A DNA stretch of 64,000 nt from CAVQWT01 sp963810815 (lineage in GTDB: Bacteria; Pseudomonadota; Gammaproteobacteria; Burkholderiales; Casimicrobiaceae), in the NCBI GenBank assembly GCA_963810815.1, contig CAWEPB010000014.1:62001-126000 (forward strand), in the 5' to 3' direction. This document shows positions 8,177-16,890 of this stretch, one piece after another. The notes beneath the pieces were generated by a model. That model saw only the letters and a list, made by a program, of their open reading frames with translations. It ran no database searches and was not told the origin of the DNA. Position 1 is the stretch's first letter, and each line of letters opens with the position of its first letter. A program made the position numbers and the translations under genes.

Positions 8177-8653
8177 TCACTCGCCGCCCGCGCCGCCCGC
8201 GCCGGCCCCGGCAGGCGGGCGTGCGTCCTCGCCGCGCTTCAGCCGGCGCCGGCATTCGCGCTCCAGCGAGCCGATCTCGGCGAGGACCGCATCGATGTCC
8301 TCGCGCTGCTGCGCCAGCATCGCGCGCCGGTCGGACAGCATCTGCAGGAACTTCGCCAGCTGCGGCCGCTCGCTCCGGGTGGCCTCGTACAGGTCGAACA
8401 GCTCGCCGATCTCGGACAGCGACAGCCCGAGCCGCTTGCCGCGCAGGATCAGCTTGATTCGCGTTCGCTCGCGCTCGCCGTAGATGCGCGTGGTGCCCTT
8501 GCGACGCGGGGAGAGCAGGCCCTCGTCCTCGTAGAAGCGGATCGCGCGCGTGGTCAGCGCGAACTCCTGGGCCAGGTCGGAAATCGACCAGGTGGGTACG
8601 GCGCGGTCGGCAGGCGACGGCGCACGGACGGCGTTCGGGCGCGCGGGGGGCAT
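8177..8653 (-). CDS. liuR: MerR-family regulator of leucine/isovalerate utilisation
   Basis: A 158-residue MerR-family DNA-binding protein. The N-terminal winged HTH starts SISDLAQEFALTTRAIRFYE with the DEGLLSP wing that is highly conserved in the family. It is followed by the GKRLGLSLSEIGELFDLY dimerisation-helix region, a coiled coil, and an Ala/Gly/Pro-rich tail. No Cys pattern for metal sensing is present, fitting a metabolite-responsive LiuR-type member. The ATG at 8653 is preferred over an upstream start at 8758, which only adds low-complexity residues. The gene stands directly upstream of the liu operon promoter and its palindrome, so it should control the genes from 8018 leftward. Confidence 0.87.
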   Translation of the reverse strand: MPPARPNAVRAPSPADRAVPTWSISDLAQEFALTTRAIRFYEDEGLLSPRRKGTTRIYGERERTRIKLILRGKRLGLSLSEIGELFDLYEATRSERPQLAKFLQMLSDRRAMLAQQREDIDAVLAEIGSLERECRRRLKRGEDARPPAGAGAGGAGGE

Positions 8654-8761
8654 CGGCGGGAACGGGGAATGGGGTGGCGCGATGATCTCCGGCTCACGAT
8701 ACCATAGCGATCCGCGGCGGGACGGACGGCCGGCGGCGCCAGCCGGCGCCGGCGGCATCCC

Positions 8762-8790
8762 TTGACTTCAGGCCCGAACCCGTCGATTAT
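8762..8790 (+). promoter_or_regulatory. Putative sigma-70 promoter for the MBL hydrolase-phaC genes
   Basis: TTGACT (8762-8767) and GATTAT (8785-8790) are separated by 17 nt and point toward the plus-strand gene at 8860. The surrounding 206-nt gap is the only space between divergent liuR and the MBL/phaC pair. No LiuR-like palindrome is seen here. Confidence 0.45.
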
Positions 8791-8859
8791 GTTGCGCTGC
8801 ACAAAATATCCGCCGGCACGTACCGGACGGCTGCCGGCGGCAACCGCCGGCCCCTCAAG

Positions 8860-9918
8860 ATGAACGCCTCGCTTCCCGCCGTGCTCGAGTTTCCCTTCAC
8901 CGGCCCGCCGCCCCCGGGCGCGGCGACGGCGGTCGCCCCGGGCATCCTGTGGCTCCGCATGCCGCTGCCGTTCGCGCTGGACCACATCAATCTGTGGCTG
9001 GTCGAGGAATCCCGCGGCTGGACCCTCGTCGACTGCGGCTACGGCGACGCCCCGACGCGCGCGCTGTGGGAGCAGCACTTCGCCGCCACCCTCGGCGGCC
9101 GCCCGCTGACCCGGATCATCGCCACCCACTACCATCCGGACCATGCCGGCAACGCCGCCTGGCTCGCCGGACGATTCGGCTGCGGCGTCGCGATGACCAG
9201 CGCGGAGTACCTGACCGCGCACGCTATCGCCGGACAGACCTCGGGCTACGCGCTGGCCGACACCATCGCGCTGTTTGCGCGCCACGGGATGCACGCCGAC
9301 CACCTGGCGGCACTCGACGGCCGCGGCAATGCGTACCGGCGCGGCGTCCCCGAGCTGCCATTCGCGTTCGAACGCATGCTCGATCGCGATGCGTTGACGC
9401 TCGGCGGCGCGTCATGGCGCGTGATCGAGGGCCATGGCCACTCGCCCGAGCACGCGTCGCTGCACTGCGCGGAGCGCGCCCTGCTGGTGTCCGGCGACAT
9501 GCTGCTGCCCCGGATCACGACCAACGTCAGCGTCTGGCCGGCCGAGCCCGACGCGGATCCGCTGGGCCGCTTCCTCGACTCGCTCGCGGCGTTCGAGGCG
9601 CTGCCCGCCGACACGCTGGTGCTGCCGTCGCACGGGCTGCCTTTCCGCGGCATCGCCACCCGCGTCGGCCAGCTGCGCGACCACCATGCCGCGCGCCTCG
9701 ACGAACTCGTCGCGGCGGTGGCCACGCTGGCGGCCGCCTCCGGCGCGCCCGTCAGCGCCGCCGACGTCGTGCCGGTGCTGTTCCGTCGCGAGCTCGACCT
9801 GCAGCAGCGGTTCTTCGCGATGGGCGAAGCGATCGCGCACCTCAACCACCTCTGGCGCACGCGGCGGCTCGACCGCCGCGCGGACGCCGACGGCGCGCTG
9901 CGTTTCGCGCCGGCCTGA
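8860..9918 (+). CDS. Metallo-beta-lactamase-fold hydrolase
   Basis: A 352-residue MBL-fold protein. The first metal-binding motif ATHYHPDHAG is the canonical HxHxDH block, the second-site His is in VIEGHGHSPEHAS, and the bridging Asp is in LLVSGDMLLP. The C-terminal third (about 260-350) is helical, with PVLFRRELDLQQRFFAMGEAIAHL, as in LACTB2-like or acyl-hydrolysing relatives rather than true beta-lactamases. It lies 33 nt upstream of phaC in the same direction and is probably co-transcribed with it. A thioester or lactone hydrolase role linked to acyl-CoA/PHA metabolism is possible but inferred only from position. Confidence 0.85.
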   Translation: MNASLPAVLEFPFTGPPPPGAATAVAPGILWLRMPLPFALDHINLWLVEESRGWTLVDCGYGDAPTRALWEQHFAATLGGRPLTRIIATHYHPDHAGNAAWLAGRFGCGVAMTSAEYLTAHAIAGQTSGYALADTIALFARHGMHADHLAALDGRGNAYRRGVPELPFAFERMLDRDALTLGGASWRVIEGHGHSPEHASLHCAERALLVSGDMLLPRITTNVSVWPAEPDADPLGRFLDSLAAFEALPADTLVLPSHGLPFRGIATRVGQLRDHHAARLDELVAAVATLAAASGAPVSAADVVPVLFRRELDLQQRFFAMGEAIAHLNHLWRTRRLDRRADADGALRFAPA

Positions 9919-9951
9919 CCTCACCTTCGCCGACCCGCCCGAAAGAAGCCC

Positions 9952-11775
9952 ATGGCCACCCCACCTGCCAAGACCGTCGCCCCCGAAACCCCCGCCGCGC
10001 CGTCCTACGACCCGGTCGCGCTGGCCGAATCGCTCGCCTCCGCCGCCGAGAAGAGCGCCAAGCTGATGGGCGACTTCGCCACGCGCCAGGCCGAGGCCGG
10101 CAAGTCGCTCGTCGCCGACGAACTCGGCATCGGCAAGGCCTTCATGGAACTCGCCTCGAAGATGATGGCGAACCCGTACCGGATGGCCGAATCGCAGATG
10201 AACCTGTGGTGGGACTACATGAGCCTCTGGCAGTCGTCGCTGCTCAAGATGATGGGCGCGACGGCCGAGCCGGTGGCCGAGCCCGCCAAGGGCGACAAGC
10301 GCTTCCGTCACGAGGATTGGGAAGAGCACTTCATGTTCGACTACGTGAAGCAGAGCTACCTCATCGCCGCGCGCTGGATGCACGGGGCGGTCGCCGGCGT
10401 CGAGGGACTCGACGACCAGACCAAGAAGAAGGTCGAGTTCTTCACCCGGCAGTACATCGACGCGATGGCGCCGTCCAATTTCGCGCTGACCAATCCCGAG
10501 GTGTTCCGCGAAACCGTCACCACCGGCGGGATGAACCTCGTCAACGGCCTGCACAACCTGCTCGACGACATCGAGCGCGGCAACGGCCAGGTCAAGATCT
10601 CGATGACCGACCCGAAGGCGTTCGAGCTCGGCGTCAACATCGCCACGACGCCGGGCAAGGTGGTGTTCCAGACCGAACTCGCGCAGCTGCTGCAGTACGA
10701 GCCGACGACGAAGAAGGTCTTCCAGCGGCCGCTGCTGATCATCCCCCCGTGGATCAACAAGTTCTACATCCTCGACCTGCGCGAGAAGAACTCGCTGATC
10801 AAGTGGGCGGTCGACCAGGGCTACACGGTGTTCGTCCTGTCGTGGGTCAATCCCGACGAGCGCCTCGCGCACATGGACTTCGTCGACTACATGCAGCAGG
10901 GCCCGCTGGCCGCGCTCGACGCCATCGAGAAGGCGACCGGCGAACGCGAGGTCACCGCACTCGGCTACTGCCTCGGCGGGACGCTGCTGGCCGCGGTGCT
11001 CGGGTACATGGCGGCGAAGAAGGACAAGCGGATCGCCGCCGCGGGCTTCATGACGTCGCTGGTCGACTTCACCGGCACCGGCGAGCTCGAGGTGTTCATC
11101 GACGAGGAGCAGGTCGCCTCGCTGGAAAAGAAGATGGAGAAGCGCGGCTACCTCGAAGGCAGCGAGATGGCCACGACGTTCAACATGCTGCGCGGCAACG
11201 ACCTGATCTGGTCGTTCGTCATCAACAACTACCTGATGGGCCGGGCGCCGTTCCCGTTCGACCTGCTGCACTGGAACGCCGACGCCACCCGGATGCCGGC
11301 GACGATGCACAGCTTCTACCTGCGCAACATGTACATGAAGAACCTGCTGCGCGAGCCGGGCGGCATCACCCTCGACGGCGTGCCGATCGACCTCGGCAAG
11401 GTCGCGATCCCGACCTACTTCGTCTCGGCGATGGAGGATCACATCGCGCCGTGGAAGGCGACGTACTCGGGTCCGCAGCTCTTCCGCGGCAAGTCGCGCT
11501 TCGTGCTCTCGGGCTCCGGCCACATCGCCGGCATGATCAACCCGCCGGTCGCGAACAAGTACGGCTACTGGACCAACGACTCGCTGCCCGGGAACCCGGA
11601 CGAGTGGCTTGCGGGCGCGCGCCAGCACGAGGGCTCGTGGTGGAACGACTGGCACGCATGGTTGTCCGACCTGTCGGGCCCGCAGGTGCCTGCGCGCGTT
11701 CCGGGCAAGGGCAAGCTCAAGGTGCTCGAGGCCGCGCCGGGCAGCTTCGTGCGCATGCGTTCCGACGCCAAGTGA
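9952..11775 (+). CDS. phaC: Class I poly(3-hydroxyalkanoate) synthase
   Basis: A 607-residue synthase that polymerises 3-hydroxyacyl-CoA (C3-C5) into PHA on granules. The lipase-like box is GYCLGG with the nucleophile Cys340; the other triad members are Asp496 in SAMEDHIAPW and His524 in GSGHIAGM. This spacing matches the class I enzyme of Cupriavidus. The N-terminal ~200 residues are the typical variable region with MANPYRMAESQMNLWWDYM. No phaA, phaB, phaR or phasin gene lies immediately downstream, so the PHB cluster is split in this genome. It probably shares a transcript with the MBL hydrolase upstream. Confidence 0.96.
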   Translation: MATPPAKTVAPETPAAPSYDPVALAESLASAAEKSAKLMGDFATRQAEAGKSLVADELGIGKAFMELASKMMANPYRMAESQMNLWWDYMSLWQSSLLKMMGATAEPVAEPAKGDKRFRHEDWEEHFMFDYVKQSYLIAARWMHGAVAGVEGLDDQTKKKVEFFTRQYIDAMAPSNFALTNPEVFRETVTTGGMNLVNGLHNLLDDIERGNGQVKISMTDPKAFELGVNIATTPGKVVFQTELAQLLQYEPTTKKVFQRPLLIIPPWINKFYILDLREKNSLIKWAVDQGYTVFVLSWVNPDERLAHMDFVDYMQQGPLAALDAIEKATGEREVTALGYCLGGTLLAAVLGYMAAKKDKRIAAAGFMTSLVDFTGTGELEVFIDEEQVASLEKKMEKRGYLEGSEMATTFNMLRGNDLIWSFVINNYLMGRAPFPFDLLHWNADATRMPATMHSFYLRNMYMKNLLREPGGITLDGVPIDLGKVAIPTYFVSAMEDHIAPWKATYSGPQLFRGKSRFVLSGSGHIAGMINPPVANKYGYWTNDSLPGNPDEWLAGARQHEGSWWNDWHAWLSDLSGPQVPARVPGKGKLKVLEAAPGSFVRMRSDAK

Positions 11776-11888
11776 CGGACCGCAGCCCCGGACCGGCGCG
11801 TCCCGCGCGCGGGTTCGTCGGGGAGCCGGTGCGCGGCGGCGTCGCTATGGTCACGTGTCGTCCAGGTACCGAATCAGGGAGGTCCGCC

Positions 11889-12323
11889 ATGTCTTCATTT
11901 CGCAAGCTCGCAGCATCCTTCGGCCTCGCCGCACTGGCGCTGGCCGCACCCACCGCGCCGGCGCTGGCGCAGAAGAGCTGCGCCGATTGCGGCGTCGTCC
12001 AGACCATCCGCTACGTCGAGAAGCAGGGCGAAGGCTCGGGACTCGGCGCGATCGCCGGCGGCGTCGTCGGCGGCGTGATCGGGCACCAGATCGGCAGCGG
12101 CCGCGGCAACACGCTGGCGACGATCGCGGGCGCCGGCGGCGGCGCCTACGCCGGTCACCAGATCGAGAAGAACCAGAAGAAGACCACGTACTGGTCGGTC
12201 GACATCCGGATGGACGGCGGCACGACGCGCACCTTCACCTACAGCGCCAAGCCCACGGTCAAGGAAGGCGAGCGGGTCAAGCTCGTCGACGGCGGCAAGC
12301 GCCTCGCGCTGCTCGCCAACTGA
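11889..12323 (+). CDS. Glycine-zipper 2TM-domain outer-membrane protein
   Basis: A 144-residue secreted protein. It has a signal peptide (about 1-28, ending APALAQ) and a short Cys-pair segment CADCGVV. The glycine-zipper domain about 50-85 (GAIAGGVVGGVIGHQIGSGR, then ATIAGAGGGAYAGHQIEKNQ) is as in SlyB and the rickettsial 17-kDa antigen. A small beta C-terminal part ends it. Such proteins insert in or stabilise the outer membrane. The ATG at 11889 follows aggtccgcc. Open frame further upstream in the same phase overlaps phaC and is not coding. A terminator follows at 12389. Confidence 0.85.
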   Translation: MSSFRKLAASFGLAALALAAPTAPALAQKSCADCGVVQTIRYVEKQGEGSGLGAIAGGVVGGVIGHQIGSGRGNTLATIAGAGGGAYAGHQIEKNQKKTTYWSVDIRMDGGTTRTFTYSAKPTVKEGERVKLVDGGKRLALLAN

Positions 12324-12388
12324 CGCGGGGGGCGGCACCTGCCGCGCGTTCCGGCGACGCGCCGGAACTGCGGCAGAGCACCAACGAA

Positions 12389-12415
12389 AACGCCGGGTTC
12401 GCCCGGCGTTTCCTT
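12389..12415 (+). terminator. Intrinsic terminator after the glycine-zipper gene
   Basis: A 9-bp stem AACGCCGGG/CCCGGCGTT (12389-12397 with 12402-12410) closes a 4-nt loop and is followed by tccttt. It ends plus-strand transcription. The convergent DUF6600 gene stops at 12511. Confidence 0.75.
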
Positions 12416-12510
12416 TGGCAACCGGGGTTGGCAAACGAGGTTCGCAACCGAGGTCGGCGACCGCGGCTGGCGAGGCGCGCCCGGAGCCCAGGCGCGGAAT
12501 TTCGCCCGTC

Positions 12511-14805
12511 TCAGCGGGCGCCCGGCCGGTCCGGAGCGATCCCGTCCTGCTTCGGGACGGGCTTGCCACCGCCGCGATCGCCGCCCGCCGGCGGAACGGC
12601 CGGCGCGACCTGCGGCGCGGCGCCATGGGGAACCGCGTGCGGCGCCACGGGAACCGCTGCCGGCGGGGCGACGGGTACCGGCACCGCCCGCGGTGCGACC
12701 GCCGGGGCGACGGACCTCGGCGCCGCCGGGAGGGCCGCCGGCGCGCCCTGCGGGGCGCCGCCGCCACGCTCCGGACGCAGGCCCGGGGCCCTCGGCGCCG
12801 GCTGCGCGCTGCCGCCGGGCACGGACGTCTGCGGGGGCGAAGCCGGTGCGGCCACCGCGCCGCTCGGCGCGCGCGGCGCCGGCTGCGGATCGTACCGGGC
12901 GGGCGGGGTGGCGCGCCAGACCGGCGCGGCAGCCGACCCGCCGGCAGCGGCCGGCGGAGTCCCCACGGCCCGGCCCGGCTGCGCGGGTGCGGCAGGGACG
13001 GCCACGGCGGCCGGAGGCGCGGCGCGCGGGGACGGGGTCGGCGAGGGGGTCAGGCTCGGGCTTGCGCCGCGTGCCGAGGCCGGCGGCGCGGCTGATCCTG
13101 GCGGGACCGCCGGCCGCGCGTCGCCTGGCGGCAACGCTGGCCGCGCCTCCCTTGGCGGCACCGCCGCCGGATGTCCCTGCGGCGCCGGCGCGATGGCGCC
13201 CGGCGCACTGCCGCCGGCCGCGCCACCCAACCCGGCAGGCGGTGCGCTGCCCCCCGCCCTGCCTGCGCCTGCGGCGCCCACGGGAACCGCCGGCGCGACC
13301 CCGAGCCTTCCGCCCGGACCCGCACCGACAGCGGGCTTTTCCCGAATGAAACGCTCGGCCGGCAGCGGTGCCGGTGCCGCGGACGCCGGCCGCGCGCCGG
13401 GCACCATGTGCGGCTTCACCGCGGGTGCCGCGGCGAGCACCGGCGGCGCCGACGCCGGATCGCGCGGCAGCGGCACCCGGTTCGCGGCGACGGGTTTGCG
13501 TTCGACCAGCGTCGCGCCGCCCACGGCGGTGACGGCGCCCGGGACCCCGTAATTCGCGTACCGCGTCGGCGGCGCGCGCGGACGCTCCGCGTGGCTGACG
13601 GCGTAGGGTCGGTTGTAGAGCGTCCAGCAGCGGCGGGAGCAGTTGTTCCACGACGGCAGGTACGGGTCGCCCCAGCCCAGCGGCACCCAGCCGAAGACCG
13701 GGGCACCGACACCGACCGACACGCTCCACCCGGCGCCGCCGTACCACCCGACGAGCGCGGGCGCCCAGACCGGCCGCGCGATGTAGCCGCCGGGGATCCA
13801 GCCCCAGCGGCTGCCGACGAACGCCCACCGGCCGTAATGGAACGGCGCGTAGCCCCACGGCGCGTCGTCGACCCAGGTCCAGCCCCAGCCCGGAAGCCAC
13901 GACCAGCTGCCGTAGCGATACGGGGCCCAGTCGTCGGCGACCGTCGTCGGGAACCAGACCGCGCCGTAGGTGGCATCGGTGTTCCAGACGCCGTTGTCGT
14001 CGAGGTCGGCCCAGCCGACCATCTGCCGCGACACGTACGCCGCGCTGCGGCCCCGCTCGTAGTGACGGTCGCGGCTCGCGCTCCACGCGTCGAACATGTC
14101 CTGCGCCGCGCCGTTGCGGACGTCGCCGGTCGCGGACTCGCTTCCGGTCACCGTCGCCGTCTGGCCCGGCAGCACCTGCTGGCTGCCCGAGGGCAGCCAG
14201 ACGTTCGCCTCGCCCTCGCGGACGACGAGCTGCGTCGCCTGGCGGTCGGGATTGACGTCGATCCGGTAGAGCCCTGGCCGCAGCAGCTGGATCTGCGCGT
14301 TCGGCGTATCGACGCGCGCCGCCTCGCCGCCGTCGAGGATGCGGACGCGGACGATCAGGCGGCCCTGCGCGAGGAACAGCGCGAGCTGCGTGTCGTCGAG
14401 GCGGGCCACGTGGAGGTTGGTGTCCCCGGCCAGCCGGAACTGGCCGCCGCCGTAATCGACCTCGCTGCGGCCTTCCGCGGACACCCAGAGGTTGTCGCCG
14501 GTGGTGATCGTCGTGTTGAGGCCGATGCCCGTCCAGTCGGTCGCGCGTTCCCGTGCCGACAGGAAGAGTTCGCCGGCGAGATCGGCAACGCGGCCGACGC
14601 GGCCCGGCAGGTCGGCGTCCTGGACCGAATCCTGCGCCGATGCAGGCGCAGGCAGAAGAAGGACGACCAGGGCGGCCAGGAACGCCGCCACGGACGCGAC
14701 CAGCGACCGCGGCGCGGATCGCGCTCCCGCACGGCGATCCGGGTGACAGGAACGGCGCCCTGGCTGGGCCGGGTCGGGGCCATGCCCCGTGGTCAGGTCG
14801 GTCAT
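12511..14805 (-). CDS. Secreted FecR-domain/DUF6600 protein with long Pro/Ala-rich tail
   Basis: A 764-residue exported protein of unknown function. A hydrophobic signal segment lies about 32-58. Residues about 65-250 look like a FecR-type periplasmic fold (DNLWVSAEGRSEVDYGGGQF, then LLRPGLYRIDVNPDRQATQL). Next comes the DUF6600 region, rich in Trp/Tyr/Gly, such as YRYGSWSWLPGWGWTWVDD and HYGRWAFVGSRWGWIPGG. From about residue 430 to the end it is a low-complexity Pro/Ala/Gly tail with many Arg. The ATG at 14805 is chosen because it precedes the signal peptide; the frame upstream is open but unsupported. A role in envelope sensing or wall association is only inferred. Confidence 0.8.
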   Translation of the reverse strand: MTDLTTGHGPDPAQPGRRSCHPDRRAGARSAPRSLVASVAAFLAALVVLLLPAPASAQDSVQDADLPGRVGRVADLAGELFLSARERATDWTGIGLNTTITTGDNLWVSAEGRSEVDYGGGQFRLAGDTNLHVARLDDTQLALFLAQGRLIVRVRILDGGEAARVDTPNAQIQLLRPGLYRIDVNPDRQATQLVVREGEANVWLPSGSQQVLPGQTATVTGSESATGDVRNGAAQDMFDAWSASRDRHYERGRSAAYVSRQMVGWADLDDNGVWNTDATYGAVWFPTTVADDWAPYRYGSWSWLPGWGWTWVDDAPWGYAPFHYGRWAFVGSRWGWIPGGYIARPVWAPALVGWYGGAGWSVSVGVGAPVFGWVPLGWGDPYLPSWNNCSRRCWTLYNRPYAVSHAERPRAPPTRYANYGVPGAVTAVGGATLVERKPVAANRVPLPRDPASAPPVLAAAPAVKPHMVPGARPASAAPAPLPAERFIREKPAVGAGPGGRLGVAPAVPVGAAGAGRAGGSAPPAGLGGAAGGSAPGAIAPAPQGHPAAVPPREARPALPPGDARPAVPPGSAAPPASARGASPSLTPSPTPSPRAAPPAAVAVPAAPAQPGRAVGTPPAAAGGSAAAPVWRATPPARYDPQPAPRAPSGAVAAPASPPQTSVPGGSAQPAPRAPGLRPERGGGAPQGAPAALPAAPRSVAPAVAPRAVPVPVAPPAAVPVAPHAVPHGAAPQVAPAVPPAGGDRGGGKPVPKQDGIAPDRPGAR

Positions 14806-14990
14806 CGTGATTTCCTCGCGTCTGCCGTCCAGAACGGGCGGGCGCCCGGCGCCGTTGACCGCACCGTGGACGCGCCGGCGGAACGGTACTTTTGGATTAG
14901 AATGCACTCCGGCAAGCCACTGTTCGACGCGCCACCGTCCATCCGAATGCGCTCCGCCCACGGAGCCCGTCCATCCCGAGGAGAAACTCC

Positions 14991-16821
14991 ATGCCCAAGT
15001 TCCGTTCGACGCTGCTCGCCGCCGCGCTGGCGACCGCGTTTGTCTCCGGCCCCGCCGCGGCACAGTTCAGCAACATGTACTTCTTCGGCGACAGCGCGAC
15101 CGACGCCGGTTCGTACAAGCCGGTCCTGCCCCCGGGCACCGGCCGCTTCACGACCAATCCGGGCGAAGTGTGGGCTCAGATGCTCGGCAGCCACTACGGG
15201 TTCTCGATCACGCCGGCGAACCAGGGCGGCACCGACTACGCGCAGGGCGGCGCGCGCGTCACGCAGACGCCGGGCTATCCGCCGCAGGCGCCGACGGGCG
15301 GCGCGGTACCGGTCGCGACGCAGGTGTCGCAGGCCGTCGCCAAGGGTATCGACGGCAACGCCTTCTACGCCGTCCAGGGCGGCTACAACGACCTCTTCAC
15401 CGCGTTCGCCCAGCTGCAGGCCGGCCAGATCACGTCGGCGCAGCTGCAGGCCAACGTCGCGCTCGCCGCCACGCAGCTTGCCCAGCAGGTCGGCACGCTG
15501 AAGGCGAACGGCGCGAACTACATCTTCGTCATGAATCTCTACGACACCGGCAAGTCGCCCGACGGCGCCGCCGGCGGTCCGGTCCTCGCGGGCCAGATTT
15601 CCGCGCGTCACCGGTCTCTACAACAGCACGCTCAACGCCGCGCTCAACCAGGTCGGCGGCAACGTGATTCGCTTCAACGCGGCGGCGATCGTCAACGAGA
15701 TTCTCTCCAACCCCGCAGCCTACGGCCTCACGAACACGACGACGCGCGCCTGCGGCGCGACACCGTCGCTGCTGTGCACGCCGGCCAACCTCGTCGCGTC
15801 CAATGCTGCGACCACCTACCTCTTCGCCGACGGCGTGCACCCGACCACCGCCGGACACGCCATCCTCGCGCAAGCCGTCGCGTCGATGATCGAAGGCCCG
15901 ATGCAGATGGTGGCGCTGGGCGAGGCCCCGCTCGCGGTCGAGCAGGCCAACTTCCGCGCGCTGGACGACCGGATGTGGTCGAACGTCAACAGCGCGCCGA
16001 CCAACAAGAAGTTCAACGCCTGGGCCGCGTACGACTACGGCACCAACGACATCGAGGGCACCGGGCTGTCCGGCAGCGCCGACCTCAACACCCTCACGGT
16101 CGGTGGCGACGTGCGGATGTCGGACAGCATGGTGATCGGCATGGCGGCCGGCTACACCGAGAACAAGAGCGACTTCGACAACGGCACCGGCGACTTCAAG
16201 CTGACCGAGACGACCGGCTCGGTCTACGCCGGCTACGGCACCGGACCCTGGTACGTCGGGCTGTCGATGCTGGTCGGCGACCTCGACTACGACGTCAAGC
16301 GCAACATCACGCTCGGCGCCGGCACCCGCACCGAGTCCGGCGGCACCGGCGGCTGGACGTACGCGCTGCGGCTGCTCGGCGGCTACTGGTTCAACACGTC
16401 TTCGGGGCTGGTGCACGGACCGTTCGCCAAGGTCGCCTACCAGGACATCATCGTCCGCGCGTTCAGCGAAACGGGCTCGAGCTCGACGGGGCTGCGATAC
16501 AACCAGCAGGAGCGCGAGTCGCTGCAGACCAGCCTCGGCTGGCAGGTGGCGGGCAAGATCGGGCAGGTGCGTCCCTGGGCGCGCGTGACCTGGGAGTACG
16601 ACTCGATGGCGGACCAGCGCAGCGTGGAGGCGAGCTCGCTCACGCTGGGCGGCACCTACACCGTCCCCGGATTCACGCCTGACGACAACTGGATCCAGTA
16701 CCAGGTCGGCGCGGCGATGGACTTCGGCGGCGTCACCGGATTCATCTCGGGTTCGGGCACCGGCAGCAAGAACGACGGCGACGGCTACGGCGTCACCGTC
16801 GGGCTGCGCGTGCCCCTGTAA
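14991..16821 (+). CDS. GDSL-type esterase/autotransporter (EstA-like), split by a +1 frameshift
   Basis: A secreted lipase/esterase with a signal peptide (1-24, ending AAA) and the SGNH block I FFGDSATDAG with nucleophile Ser35. Block III GGYNDLF is also in the first frame, and block V FADGVHPT with the catalytic Asp/His pair lies in the second. A C-terminal beta-barrel passenger exporter (about 300 residues, ending GVTVGLRVPL) follows. The first frame runs to about 15600, then protein similarity continues one frame over. Removing one base of the attt at 15597-15600 joins them as GQIPRVTGLYNST. The spliced length is about 609 residues, normal for EstA. A good GAGGAG site precedes the ATG. Either a sequencing insertion or a recent inactivation. 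Confidence 0.85.
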
Positions 16822-16843
16822 TCGAAATCGAAGCCGCAGTGCC

Positions 16844-16876
16844 AGCGAGGCCGCCCACGAGGCGGCCTCGCTGTTT
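16844..16876. terminator. Strong intrinsic terminator between convergent genes
   Basis: A perfect 12-bp stem AGCGAGGCCGCC/GGCGGCCTCGCT (16844-16855 with 16861-16872) closes a 5-nt loop and is followed by gttt on the plus strand. It serves the esterase gene and may also stop transcripts from the convergent BtuF-like gene ending at 16891. Confidence 0.8.
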
Positions 16877-16890
16877 CCGGGAGTCATCTT

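Noticed and set aside
8654..8758. Longer start for liuR at 8758
   Set aside because: Adds 35 low-complexity residues before the MerR helix-turn-helix and crosses into the divergent promoter gap.
9412..11655. A 747-codon minus-strand frame opposite phaC
   Set aside because: Same shadow effect; phaC has a full catalytic triad and the reverse frame shows no recognisable motif.
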